Numbered from the stretch's first letter, positions 48,301 to 60,045 are shown. The stretch: 64,000 bases of DNA from Sebastes aleutianus (GCA_916700875.1 CAKAKS010000004.1:18277444-18341443), one strand, 5' to 3'. The notes: generated by a model from the sequence alone, not told the origin. Program-made: numbers and translations.

Positions 48301-49842
48301 AGTCTGCAGTAAAGACTGCAGAACCCACAGAGATAAAAGTGATGCTCTAAATCTGCTGCAGACAGGTGGTTGCTGAGACATTATAACAGCTCTTAAGTAG
48401 GTTTAGACTGAACTTACTGTCACACCTGTAGTTCGGTTCATTTGTTCACTTAAAAAAAAACATTTTTGTTTTAGGTTTGATCTGTTTCATGTTCATACTG
48501 GCTTGTTACAAACGAACCAAGTGGTGTCAAAGACATAACGACTGAAACATGATCAATTGATTGGACAGTTTTCATGAATGTCATGCTGCGTTGTCATCAT
48601 AGGTGGATCAAATCAAATTCTGGTGACAGACTTAACTGCTCATGTGCTTATTTTTCTTTTCTGATGTCACAAAGAAATAACTGATTATGAGCGTTATTAG
48701 TCGGGATTGCAACTAGACCTCAAGTGTCAAGAATAATGAGGTAGAAACAGGACTAATATGAGGCGTCTTGTATTGTAATACTTTAGAAGGATTGGTTACT
48801 GTGTGGTTTCTAATGCACATTTCACTAAAATACACAGCCTAGGACGCAAGCATAACACACCTCTGTTTTAACTCCTATTACTTTCTGATAGACTGACCAT
48901 TGTTATTGAATTATCCGTCATTTTCTTGCATAATATTTACAGTACGTTGTGTGCAAGATGGCTTCTGTTACAGTTCAGGATCAGCAGATGAATTTGGTAG
49001 TTTAGCTTATGAATTTGTGCTTTCACTCTACAAAGACCGAGACCCACCTTTTCAGAGGGTCTTGGTCCAGTTGTTTGATCTGCACCCGAGTTTGTTTAAC
49101 AGCTTTAACACAATCTAAACAGCAGACTCAATCAAACGAGCAAACACGCATGAGTTTGTTTAAACCAAACAGGTTAAAGCAGACTGAACTGAAGGCAGGT
49201 TATTTTTATTTCCACCTCTAGAGGGAAGGAGGATAGAACTTGATATTCTTTGATGCCCTTTTATTCCTCATTTCAATTAACAACAGCAGATGTCACCGTC
49301 TGTCTCGGGCTCGGTTAATCGAGTCAGCGTTTACATTAACACAGGACCATTTTTCACCTGTCACCAGCGTCTGATTCCAGACTCGGGGATGGGGATGATT
49401 GTGTATGACTGTGGCCCACTGGTCTGTGTGATGGCTGCTGAGTCATTGCTAATGTGCATCTGTTTCCGGCAGTGAGATTTCTCCCCAGAGCAATGAGGAA
49501 AAAGTCTGCAGAGACAGTGAGTTATGAGGTAGCGTTACAAGATTAATGGCTTGAATAGTCACCGCCTCTGTGATTTGACTATTGCCTTAGTGAAAGCACA
49601 AATATTAGCGTTGCATGTAATTATTTTGCTTGTACAGCCCACCAATTTGCAAAACATGACAACACATTTTCCTTTCGGACTGACACGGGGTTCAATAAAG
49701 TTAACTAGGTTGGAAAATCATTCTTTATCAAAGTATATTTGTGGTGACCTACTGTAGCGACATGCAATTACAACTTTAAGGGGATTTGGCTTTCTACACT
49801 GATGTTTTCTTGTCACTCACACTTTGTTTTCCTGTCCCCCCA
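48301..49842. other. 3' end of intron 1, nothing recognised
   Basis: No repeat or alternative exon supported before the exon 2 acceptor. Confidence 0.45.
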
Positions 49843-49843
49843 G

Positions 49844-50067
49844 GGGTCTCTTACTCATACGTGCAGGGGCAGGCAGGAGATGAGGAAGCTGCAGTGGACG
49901 TGAAGCTGTACAGCCACCGGTGGAGGAGATGGCTTCCCCCAAAACCTCGCAACATGGACAGTAACAGGGCCAGTCAGGAGCAGGACCAGGACCCAGAGCA
50001 GGAGGAGCCCGAGGCCTTCCCAGGCGTGCTGTCTGCAGAGGAAACAGACAACAGCTCCCAGATAGAA
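49844..50067 (+). CDS. plxdc2: plxdc2 coding exon 2 (N-terminal extracellular segment)
   Basis: This exon encodes residues 32 (completed) to 106, the extracellular stretch before the nidogen-like domain. It follows a pyrimidine tract and CAG acceptor (AG at 49842-49843) and ends in GAA followed by a GTAGGT donor. Anchors that match remembered human PLXDC2 are YSHRW near residues 54-58, SNRAS at 71-75 (TNRAS in human) and an NSSQIE end (NNTQIE in human). NSS at residue 101 is an N-glycosylation sequon at the position of the human NNT. Between the anchors, about residues 76-90, lies a Gln/Glu/Asp-rich low-complexity stretch unlike the human protein. The reading frame is open through the whole exon and the length is close to the human counterpart. 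PLXDC1 fits less well because its matching segment differs. Confidence 0.93.
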
Positions 50068-50518
50068 GTAGGTGTTGATTCACACGTTTTCTCTGCTTAC
50101 TGCTGCATTGATTTTGACTATTTTATTCAACCCATCTCTTGCAAGTCCCTCAAATGAATGGAGGTGTAATGCTCCAATAAATCACTGGAGCACCTGTTTA
50201 ATAGTGTAATTTGGCAGCATTAAATGCCCTACACACCCATGGTCCTCCCACACAGGTGTTATCACTTATTACGCCTCATTTGAGAGCGGTGTGGGAACAT
50301 GCAGCCTGATTGACTTCTCTCTGGTCTTTCTGTTAGTGTTGTTGCACCTGTTAGGGCGGGAGATGTTATGCCATGTTCGTGTCATTACAAGTTTCAGATT
50401 CTTAAATAGTGTAATTATGATGGTAAACTCTGCTCTGATGTATCCGACTTCGCTCTTCATAATACAGTAGAGCCTGAAAGTCAAGCAAACATGCATACCT
50501 CACAAACATCGCCAAAGC

Positions 50519-51311
50519 AATGCACACTAATATTCCACTATTATTCATAATATGGCAATATTGTGCATTTGATACGGGTCATGCAAACTGCAAATTCTGT
50601 TTGGATATTCTGAATTATGCCTTATTCCGAATGGAGCATTTTTTCCAATTAAGACATGTGGGATATGTTGATATTATTCAGGTTTTAGGAGCATTCTTTA
50701 GACATGTATATAGCGCATTCCTGATATGCGTCTCAATCAGGGTTTTTACTGCGGTTTGCGACACTGGGCCTCTTGCCTGTTTACAGCGGAGTCTGTTCTT
50801 GTGCATAGCCGTTAAAAGAACACAGTTTTGCAAAAAAAAAAGAACTTGTAGAACGGTGACAACAAGCGTACATCGAGAGAGCAACATGACTGCAGTTGCA
50901 AAAGGAGAGAAATTTAATGTAGTTTAGCTTAGTTTATTAGTATCCCCATTAGCTGACGCCATGACATGAGCTAGTCGTCTTGGTGTCAGAAATCACAAAC
51001 AATTATATACATTATATACATTCAAACATCACATTACAGACCAAAAATCTCTGTCCTTAAATTAACTTACATAAATATAATGCCAGTGACTTCCATGCAG
51101 TGAGGTATAGATATTTCTTGATTCAAGTTATGTAAAGGGCGTAGCCAAATGACGTACATCATGGGGGCTTTAATTGGAGTATGCACGGCTACATGTAAAC
51201 GGGAATATTAGTGGAATATTCATTTTTATAAGCCATGTAAACCGCTTAGTAGGAATATTGTCTTTTTCGGAATAAGGGCAAAAAAGGGAATATTTTGTGC
51301 ATGGAAACATA
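50519..51311. mobile_element. MITE-like element (GGAATATT type) with internal repeat
   Basis: Near the left end CTAATATTCCACTATTATTC and ATGGCAATATTGTGCA, and near the right end GAATATTAGTGGAATATTCA and GAATATTTTGTGCATGGAAAC, are inverted. At about 50935 a TTTATTAGTATCCCCATTAGCT repeat, common in fish, interrupts it. The open frame 50520-50927 is within the element. Confidence 0.55.
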
Positions 51312-52600
51312 GTGAGTGTTATATGATAAACACAGTCATGCAACAGGAATTATAGTAATAGAGGGACGTGATATAATAGCTTTATGTTATATGACATATC
51401 AATAATATAATTTTATGTGTGGAAGTGGAATAATAAAATGATTGGGGTCGATAATCATAATCACATGAGTTAATGGAATCAAGGTTTGCCGTCATCGTCT
51501 TCGCACTGAATGACTTCAGAGTTTATTGTGACTCCGTTCAGATCCGTGCAGCTGCACACAGTAAACCGTCCTGTCTAGTAAAGAAGCCAACTAATATAAA
51601 GAGAATGAATCGATAAAGTCCTCCATTGAGCCGGACCTAAAAATACTCTCCGGTTGCCTCCCCGGAGCAATTATAAATCTCCCTGGAACAGTGGATGTTT
51701 AGTAATGAAAAAGAAGACTAGGAGGGGTCTTTGAGGATTAACGTTTTATATCAAATTAAGCTCAGCCCTCAGGTGCTCATCTACCTTCTTCGTGGGGCTG
51801 GATCCTCTTAAACTTGACCCTCGGAGAGACCAGAACAGGAAATTAACCCGGCCTCCCACAGTTCCACTGGGTTACTGGAGCTGCTGGAGATTAATAGCCG
51901 GGTTGGGCCTGTGTTTGCGTCTATGTAAATGAAAGGCATCGCCCGTGTCCCCTTGTTATGGCGCCTCGGCCTGCGCGCAGCGTCGAGGCGTTCAGTCATA
52001 ATGATGGCGGCCGCCTGGGTTTAGACAGCTCGTTAAGTTTTCCCGGTGGCTTCTAATCATCTCAGGTTCACAGCGTCGCGTCTCTCAGCGAGGAGGGAGG
52101 GAGCTTTGATCATCAGCTGTAAACATTCACACACTCATGTACGCGCACAACATTTATGTAGGGACACTACTCATTGTTTTTGCTCTCTGAGGCTCATTTG
52201 TTGTTGCCGAATGGAAACGCAGTCCACGGCACAAACACCACGTCATTCCTCCTGTCGTTACTCACACACATTCCCTCACATGTCTCCGGCACTTTGTTGA
52301 CATGAGAGACGTCTTCATAAATCAGAGGGCAGAAACAGTAGACGCTGAGCTGAAATCCTCCACCCAGCAGTGAGCTGAATGGATTTAAAGATGGTCTCCT
52401 CTGATCTGAAGGAGCTTTAACTGAGGGAGACAGAGGAGGGACTGTGTGTCCACCTAAAGGAAAAATATACTCTTAGATATTTTCAAAAAAGCCAGTAAAT
52501 CATCGTATTTTCATAGATTCAACAAAAACTCATGTTTTTTATTTCAATTATTTACTGTATGTTTAAGATCCTTTTGTTTAATTACAGCTGCACCAAAAAT
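51312..52600. other. intronic, nothing recognised
   Basis: No supported gene or repeat. Confidence 0.45.
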
Positions 52601-52601
52601 G

Positions 52602-53672
52602 TCTTGTTAGACATTTTGGGAAATACATGTATTTGCTTTCTTGCCAAGAGTTAGATGAGAATATTGGTGTTCCTCTCATATCTGTCCGTTCTATACACAA
52701 ATCCGACCGGAAGTAGACAAGTCGCCATTACCGCGGTGGCGTCTCCTTTCAATACGTGCAGGTTTGAATGCAATCTGTCCTAAGAAGTGTCTATGCAACG
52801 TTACTTTTGACAAAATTGTCTAGGAGTTGGGGAAGAACCTGAGCAGTTCTCAGTTACCTAACGTTAGCCTGACATGGTGAAACAAGTAACGTCAGCGAAG
52901 TTAACACTGCTTATCTAGCGTCAGTGGGCTGAAGACACGCTCGAGGGGCTGTGGCGGTCCCACAGAATAAATTAACCTATTGTTATTGTGAAATATGACG
53001 TTAGTTGCTCTAGCTAGGGCAATCTAATGACCACAAAGTAAACATCATTCTGTCAGCATCACAAACAGAGCACAAACAAAGTGTCCGTTAACTGTGTTAA
53101 CTGGTGACTCTCAGCCGAATGTGTCGTGGTTGCTCGTAGTGACGGCAGCTGTGTCCTCGTAAAAGCCTTCAATTTTGCTTGAATTAATTTTAAATACATA
53201 GTCATCTGTGTTTATTATCTACGCCGACCATTAAGGTAAGTTACTACTAGCAACCACGGACGCATTTGGCTGAAAGTCACCAGTTAACATGGTCAGTAGT
53301 TCTCGAGTTACTACGACTACGACACCGCAGTAATGGCGGAACACACAAAACGGTCACCGGATTCGTCTATATGAAGCTGACACAGACGGTAGCTTAACTA
53401 AGCATAAAGACTCTACAAAAACTCCAGGAACTGTCCAAGAAATAGTCCAGCTTTCAACTAAAACGTGTTGTTTTTTAAACAAACGAGATATAACGTGTTA
53501 ATTATTGAGCTTTAGAGGAGCTGGTAGTTGGATTTTTTACCTTTGGACAGAGACAGGCTAGCTGTTTCCCCCTGTTTCCCCCCCCTGCTTCATATTTACC
53601 ATACAGACATTGAGTTTGGTATCGATCTTCACATCTGACACTCTGCAAGAAAGTGAATATTCCTTTTAAAGC
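52602..53672. mobile_element. nested inverted-repeat complex
   Basis: The outer ends (ACATTTTGGGAAATACATGT at the left; CTGCAAGAAAGTGAATATTCC at the right) are the loosely inverted ends of the repeat also seen at 32925-33225. Inside, a second inverted pair (about 52700-52743 and 53321-53365) includes CGCCATTACCGCGGTG versus CACCGCAGTAATGGCG. A third pair is 53096-53140 versus 53243-53288 (AACTGGTGACTCTCAGCC against GGCTGAAAGTCACCAGTT). Confidence 0.7.
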
Positions 53673-53679
53673 CAGTTAT

Positions 53680-54310
53680 CTGTTAGAATAAGGACAACAC
53701 TAAGTTGTTTTAATTTCCATAAATCAGATTCCCACCTTTATAGAGCTGGAGAGATCTCTCCATCTCCTTCAGTGTCTTTGAGGTCAGTCTGTGTTTGGGT
53801 TAACTGGTGCCATAACAGGAGTATCCAACAATAGATTCATCTCACCTCGACATGCAGGTTTATAACAGCAGACTGTCTGACGCCCTGAATGACTGTGACG
53901 CACTGTGTTAGCTATCAGATTAAACAGCCTCTCAGCTTCAGGTCACTGTGGGGTAGAATAAGGCCAAGTTGGAACAAACCGTGGGAACAAGTCATTATCA
54001 CTGACTTCAAGCCAAACCTATTATTCAGGAAAGGTGCTAGTTCAGACATGTTGTCAGTAATAGTTTGTGGCTGTTAACGGTTGTGTTGTTGTTGCTGTTG
54101 TTGTTGTTGTTGTTGTTGTATCTTCCAAAGTGTCAGTTCAGAGCAATTTTTTCAACCTGTTTTTATGTCCCCAAAATTTCATAACCCCAGCTGTTAGGTT
54201 GTCATGTAAATTGTTTTGTTCACATACACATTAAGGGAGCTTATATGCACTTGGTGGTGTATTTCAAATGATTTAATATCAAACGTACATTACTCTGGAT
54301 GAGCTAGTTG
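53680..54310. other. intronic with a (TTG)n microsatellite
   Basis: (TTG)n with interruptions at 54085-54119; otherwise nothing supported. Confidence 0.55.
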
Positions 54311-54312
54311 TT

Positions 54313-54984
54313 CAACACATTCTCCGTCCCAACTCGTTATATACCGCAGCTTGGTCAGTGGCCCTACGCTTAAAACTATGACGCTCTAGCATCAGTTTTG
54401 GACGTGATAGGGACGGCGTGTCAGTCTCCGCTCGTTACATGCATAGTGTCTTTTCAAAATAATCTTACTTCATTTTTAGGTTTTACTTACGCAACCATAG
54501 ACAATATATAAAGATGGACAACACGTCTCCACTTCCTCCCACTGTGAAGTGAAGCCCAAATATCCAGGAGACAGGAGCAGCCGTCTTGCTGTCATGTCGT
54601 CCATCTTTATATACAGTCGATGTACGCAACAAAAGTACTTGGTAAGGCTTAGGGAATGATCTTGGTTTGGGTTAAAATAAGTATTTATTATGTAACTGGC
54701 GTTAAGTACATATTTTACGTAACAAAATTAAGGTGAATTACGTCAACGGTGACTTGTTTTTTACACGATACATGAACTGCGGCTTCCTGCGTGACAATCC
54801 TATGTTTATTGGACCCATCCAACCTCCCCTCCCACCCTCCTTACGCAGACTTTATCACTCTTTATACTATGTCAGTTGCTCTGCCGGTCTAATACGCTAA
54901 AGGGTGCCTCGTTACGTCAGTATCGGACGCCGAGGGCCACTGACCAAACGTCGGAATATTTGATGAGTTGGGAGTGAGAACGGG
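54313..54984. mobile_element. ACAC-type MITE, long form, with nested hAT MITE
   Basis: The ends ACACATTCTCCGTCCCAACTC and GTTGGGAGTGAGAACGGGTGT are inverted. The interior shares CATGCATAGTGTC and CTTTTCAAAATAA with 2463 and 22709, then diverges to a longer form shared with 15480-15750. It is interrupted by 54496-54622. Confidence 0.8.
54496..54622. mobile_element. 127-bp hAT MITE with perfect 8-bp target duplication
   Basis: CATAGACAATATATAAAGAT at the left and ATCTTTATATACAGTCGATG at the right are 24-bp-class inverted repeats with a few mismatches. TACGCAAC flanks both sides (54488-54495 and 54623-54630). It is inserted in the MITE at 54313-54984. A related end fragment is at 57347. Confidence 0.88.
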
Positions 54985-56679
54985 TGTAAATGTTTGGTCA
55001 GCTCCAATTTTGCCTACGTTTCTTCACACTTTACAAAAGCAATACTTAAAGAAGGCTCGTAGGAGACTTTCTAGACCTCAGTTTGAAACCATGGAGGCTG
55101 AGATTGATAGCATAGATAATTGGTACCAATATTGAAATATTGAATACATGTATTGTAAAACAATGTATATTCTGAAGTTGATGGAAATAAGACCACTTTA
55201 GCTGTCTCAGAAGAAAGAGAAGTCGGTTTAAATTAATTAATAAATGAATCATCGCTGCTAAGTTCTAATTACTGCTTCAAAAAACACAATCTCCTCATTC
55301 ATTTCAATGAGAATAGCACAGCGGAGGTGCAGCCCGCTCAGTCTAAGAAGTCACCTGTAAAAAGAAACCCTGTCTGCATACCAAGCGAGCCTCCGTGGGT
55401 CCTGACCTCTTTGAGGAACTACTTTAGAGGTAACAGCTGTCAGGTGGCACCATTTTAAGCCTTATCTTTATGAGGAGCATAAACAAACCACACAAATACA
55501 CATACGGCCGCCACTTGGGTGATAAATTGTACAGACTATCATATCCTGTATCACATTGCAACACCACAAGAGAGACACATAACTCCTCGTGTTCACTCTG
55601 AAATATGGTGCACGTTTGGTGGTCTCATTTTCTCGCCAGGCTGTTCATATCTACAGTAAAGTACATCCTGTCCTGAGAGTTTAACCAATGTCAGACGTGT
55701 CGGCTTGCCAATAAAAGTATTGGTGTTCGGGGGGTGATGTTTGTATAGCTTGCTTTGAAGTGTAGTAATAAGGGTGTGGTTTATGGTTGTTATTGGATGC
55801 CTGGGACTCCACAGCTCAGGAGGCTCTTTGGGGGTTACATGCTTCACTACATTCACTGTTTATTTGTGTATATCTTAAGGGAGAGAATTCACGCAGCAGG
55901 CATCTCGGCTTGCTAATTTTCATTACTTCACTTGATTCCCAGTGCTGCTTTTACCCTTACCACGCTCCACACTCCGAACCTGCAGTGAATGCAAATGATG
56001 TTTATTTTTCCTTTGTTTGTTTTGTGTCTCAGTTTGTCAAGTTTGTTTAAAGGTTCCCAGAGGATAACGTGTTTGGAAAGAGATTGTTTACTTGTCTTTA
56101 TGTTGTGCAGAGTTTAAACTCTGTAATGCTATATCATCTCAGACAGCTGCTACAGCTTGGAGCTGCTCCACAGATGAACCTGCAGTTGTTTAAATTTCAG
56201 TATGTGTCCAGTCTGCTTCAGTCAGACTGAGCATCATCTTCTGGTGTTAGAGTTGTCCACTTTTAAGTGGGTTTGCCAGCGTGTTGGTTTGCAGTCGTTT
56301 CTTCAGGTAGAGAGTTTGTGGATACGTTGTGTACCTCTACGTCCTTGAACATCACTTTAAAATGCAACCACATTATGTTTGAACCCATCAGACAACTTGT
56401 AAAGCCAATTCATGAGATTAACAACCATCGGAGAAGAACACTTAAATTATATATTAAGTGCTTGGGTTCACCTCAGACTCCTTGTCTACTTTATTTTCTC
56501 CATTTCTTCATTGTTTTTTAAACAATCCCACACCGACACATAAAACATTTTCCAGTTGAAAAGACAACTGGTTCGATATTTTTTACAAATTTCAAGAGTG
56601 ATCTAGCATTTCGGGAGCATTTTAAATGCCATCGGTAATGGTAAAATGTGGTTGTACTTCAAATGTTGTACTTTAAACG
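54985..56679. other. intronic, nothing recognised
   Basis: No supported gene or repeat. Confidence 0.45.
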
Positions 56680-56687
56680 GTTAATTA

Positions 56688-57168
56688 TAGGGATGCTGTG
56701 CTCATGTACTCGCAAAACGGCTCCGATACAACAGCACCGATACCATACGGTAGTGTGACGTTAACCTCTCGTCACCATCTTTCGGGTCCTATCGCACGCG
56801 CTCACGCTCCACCTCCCCGGCGGTGCGAGCAAGACGTGCCGGTAGTGCACCTGACCCAGCGGGGCCGGGAAACGATGCGGTTGGGGCGCACTAAGGACAG
56901 TTCGCCCTGGTGACACTTTGGCCACGGCCCCCAGGAAGCACCTTCACCCCGAGCCTTTCCAAGCCGACCTAGAGCCGGTCGTGGCGCACCGCCTCGTATG
57001 CGGGCTTCCCCAGCCTGCCGTGTGTCGCTCACACCCTCCAGCTGGCTGCTAACGAGGGTCTTTTGGCACAGAGAAGTACTCGTATTGGTACTCGGTATCG
57101 GCGAGTACACAAATGTCAGTACTTGTACTTGTACTCGGCCTGAAAAAAGTGGTATCGGTGCATCCCTA
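56688..57168. mobile_element. hAT-type MITE carrying antisense 28S rRNA sequence
   Basis: The 481-bp element starts TAGGGATGC and ends GCATCCCTA (9-bp perfect inverted repeat). It is flanked by GTTAATTA on both sides (56680-56687 and 57169-57176), a perfect 8-bp hAT duplication. Subterminal sequence holds CACCGATACCA and GTACTCG words. The middle, from 56772, is GC-rich and unlike the rest of the intron (see the 28S entry). Confidence 0.85.
56772..57000 (-). rRNA. 28S rRNA fragment (non-functional, inside a MITE)
   Basis: Read antisense it contains the near-universal 28S stretch ending GGACCCGAAAGATGGTGA (complement of 56772-56789), preceded by CGCCGGGGAGGTGGAGC. Further along lies AGGGCGAACTGTCC followed by AGTGCGCCCC, which matches the variable D2 region. 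The pieces are not fully colinear with intact 28S, so an internal deletion or rearrangement is likely, and the far limit (about 57000-57055) is uncertain. This is not an rRNA gene. Confidence 0.75.
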
Positions 57169-57346
57169 GTTAATTATTAACATCCCTAGTAGAGGTCTTT
57201 ACAGGTCCTCTGGATTCTGAGGAACCTGACCCACTCAGGGTTGGGTAGAGTCTCGCGTTATTGTCATGATCTGTGTGTCAATATGTCAAATACCAGAATG
57301 AAAATAAATTTATGCACGTTGGATTTTCCACTGGTCTGTTTAGACC

Positions 57347-57540
57347 GTAGACTGTATATAAGAAGTGGACATTGTCACCATGATGTCATTCATTGGTTTC
57401 TCATTAGACTGCCGTTTTGAAGCCTCGAGTTCAGCATTTTGTCCGTTGCCATCTTGGTTCTTTGCAATCAGAAGTGACACAAAAGGGTGGAGCTACGCAC
57501 AACCGAATGCTGAATAAGACATTTTTAGGTGACCTGGAGG
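57347..57540. repeat. fish repeat fragment (GACTGTATATAA, TTTTGAAGCCTCGA)
   Basis: GTAGACTGTATATAAGAAG resembles the end of the 54496 family. TGCCGTTTTGAAGCCTCGAG, GCCATCTTGGTTCTTTGCAA and AACCGAATGCTGAATAAGAC recur in the same order at 60070-60210. Confidence 0.7.
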
Positions 57541-58490
57541 TAGCCCTCTGGCTTTAGACTTGTGGAAACTTCTACATGCTACTCTTAAAAGGTTGTGTCT
57601 AGAAGGTAACCCCAAAGTTGCAAAAACGAGCGAGCAAAAATTCCTTAAAAAGAATCAGAAATTGGCTGCACAGACCAGTATATAGTTTCAAATAGTTGAG
57701 TTTCAACACAAACACACACCAACCCTGGGCTGTCACACACACACACACCGCAAATACCATCGAGCTGCTACAACTGGCAGGAGACGGAGCGGAACGATGA
57801 ATAATGGATCACAGGCATTATCAGCTGATGAAGAGCTGCACACATGAGCGATGGCATCCTTTTAATGTTTTTTTCAAGCAGGCCGCTGCAGTCTGATGTA
57901 ACTGTGTACTCTGCTATATGTGTGTGTGTGTGTGTGCAGGATGGTACTATCTTATAAAAAGAAGGCTGGTTGACAAACAGCTCAATCCCAATATATTGGA
58001 ACATTTATTCAAAGCTCAAGTGTGCTTGTGCGTGACATTTGAGTTTTAAGAAACATCTCAAACATCTTCTATTCTTTAAGTAAAACACCCAGAATAATCT
58101 CATAGAGGCGTCAGGGTCTCCCGTGTCTTATGGAGCCATTCACAAGTGAAAACAAGATATTCAGGTCTCAGTTTAATGCAATATTGATGTGGTGGGCAGC
58201 TTGAGTAAATGCCTCAGACAGAGATGGGAGTGACTCTTTGTGAATGAATCTCCTTTAACAGTTTGTTTTTGTGCTCCAGAGAGAGAAAATGGTCCATTAT
58301 AGGCAGCAATTTTTGTTTTCTCCATCTCCATCTAGTTTCAGTTTACCCTGAAGCCGAGGTCGCAGTCCTCATCTCACTCTCACTCCTCCATCAGGAGGCC
58401 ATCTATCTTCCATTAGCCTCCTTCGAGCTTTTCAGTGCAGCTCAGTCTCACCTCCACACTGTCGTGTTGTCGTGTCTTCGAGGGTCAATT
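57541..58490. other. intronic, simple repeats only
   Basis: (AC)n at about 57734-57748 and (TG)n at about 57917-57938; nothing else supported. Confidence 0.5.
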
Positions 58491-58786
58491 GGAACTTAGC
58501 CCACTAGAGTTGTGTATGTGTGTATCCCCAGTATACCCTTACAATACAGTATGTATCCAAAAATACATGCAAGATGTATACAAATGGGCTTGCTCATGTT
58601 TTTATTATTAAATATGTATACAAATGGGTTTGCATTAGCAATGCATTTGAAATTTGTGTACAATACAGTTATTTTAAGGAGGGCTGATGTTCCTTTTTTG
58701 ATTGCAAATGTGTTGTAAATGGATTTCAAATGAACCCCAAAAATACTGAAAGTAGTAATTGTATTGTTTTTCTGTTTCAAATATAT
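58491..58786. repeat. AT-rich segment with a 39-bp-spaced internal duplication
   Basis: ATGTATACAAATGGGCTTGC (near 58574) and ATGTATACAAATGGGTTTGC (near 58613) are near-identical neighbours. Origin unknown. Confidence 0.5.
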
Positions 58787-58790
58787 TTAA

Positions 58791-59235
58791 AGGGGACAGA
58801 TCATGAAAAACTCTCTTTTCCGGTGCTTGTGCTCATATATTTGGGTATCTGGAGTACCTACCAACCCACAAGCTGAAATAAGACGAACCAGTCAGTGTTT
58901 TGTGGGATGCCTAGATCAGAAAACATGTGATTCAACAAGCCATTCAGATTTGGCACCCCTTCCTATGTCACATGCAGGCTCATTAGACTATATCGTCCGC
59001 AGCTTGAGATCTACCTTTGCAAAGGTGCCCCATATATTTGGGGGGGGGGGGGGGGGGGGTATTAAAGAAACAGGCGCTAAAATGGAGCGATTCACACAGA
59101 AGGTGACTACGGGTATATTCAGACAGCAAATATGAGAAAAATAACGTGTTTTTTTAACATTAAAGCATGTAAACATGTTTTAGTAGAAACCCAAAATACA
59201 AGTATGAACCTAGAAATGAGCATGATATGTCCCCT
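58791..59235. mobile_element. TTAA-flanked MITE with a poly-G run
   Basis: AGGGGACAGATCATGA and its near-exact inverted copy TCATGATATGTCCCCT bound the element. TTAA flanks both sides (58787-58790 and 59236-59239). It is non-coding. A run of 20 G occupies 59040-59059. Confidence 0.85.
59040..59059 (+). repeat. 20-nt poly-G homopolymer
   Basis: Uninterrupted G run inside the MITE at 58791-59235. Length is likely to be polymorphic or uncertain in sequencing. Confidence 0.95.
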
Positions 59236-59239
59236 TTAA

Positions 59240-60045
59240 AATTTTATAAAATATAGTTTTCGAATATATGTATTAAAATACGTTATAGGTCTCTCTACAT
59301 AATACACTCTTGCTTTAGTGGAATACATTAACAGGACAGTGTAGTTGGCTAACACTACAGAAGTGACAGGAAATGAGAGAGAAGAGTGATGACCACAAGA
59401 TCACTAGTTCATTAGGATGCCCCATTGACAAATATTTTACCTAAAGCCACCACCTGTCCCGGCAACATGCACATTCATCCCAACCAAAAGAAGCTGTAAA
59501 AATGCAGATGTTCAGCTCAGTACTGTGCAAAAACAGGAATATATATCACTGACATTTCATAGCTTCTAATAAATGTGTTAAAAATATTCTGCTCTGTCAT
59601 CCTGTGGATGATTTATGCACAGAACATTTTACATTTTTAAAATGTCAGCAGTAATTTTATGACTCTTTTCGACTTTTTTCCTGTGAGTGAAAAGTTTAGA
59701 GCGTCCAACAACAACTATGGATTTTTTCTTTTTAAATGCAACACCAGCTGTTATTTTGTGATGTTTGACAATGTGAGTCAGCATATTAAAGGCACTCACC
59801 AGTGCCATCAAGATTATCAAGGTTTATTCTTACTGAAATGAATTTGAGGTCACCTGTGACTCAACCTAAAATGGATAGCTTCAAGATAAAGTTTTGATTA
59901 TTCAAATTATAGATGAATGATACTGTATAATACAAATACCAACTTTTTTGTGTGAGTATGGCTCTGATAATCGGACTGAATCGCCATTTGGTTTCTCTTA
60001 ATTCGTCCAGCCTGAGATTGTGATCATGTGAGCTGATTTCTTGTC
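59240..60045. other. intronic, nothing recognised
   Basis: No supported gene or repeat. Confidence 0.45.

Larger units (their letters stand above)
9633..49843 (+). other. plxdc2: plxdc2 intron 1
   Basis: This is the 40.2-kb intron between the signal-peptide exon and exon 2, with donor GTAAGA and acceptor CCCCCCAG. A very long first intron is usual for this gene in vertebrates. It contains most of the repeats listed here and no further plxdc2 coding sequence that I can recognise. CTCAC at 49816-49820 is a plausible branch-point context ahead of the pyrimidine tract. Confidence 0.9.

Noticed and set aside
56772..57000. A functional 28S rRNA gene
   Set aside because: Only a few hundred bases, not colinear with 28S, and enclosed by transposon ends.
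56802..57110. Antisense open frame of 102 residues
   Set aside because: It lies in the 28S-derived, GC-rich interior of the hAT MITE. GC-rich sequence lacks stops, and no protein is expected.
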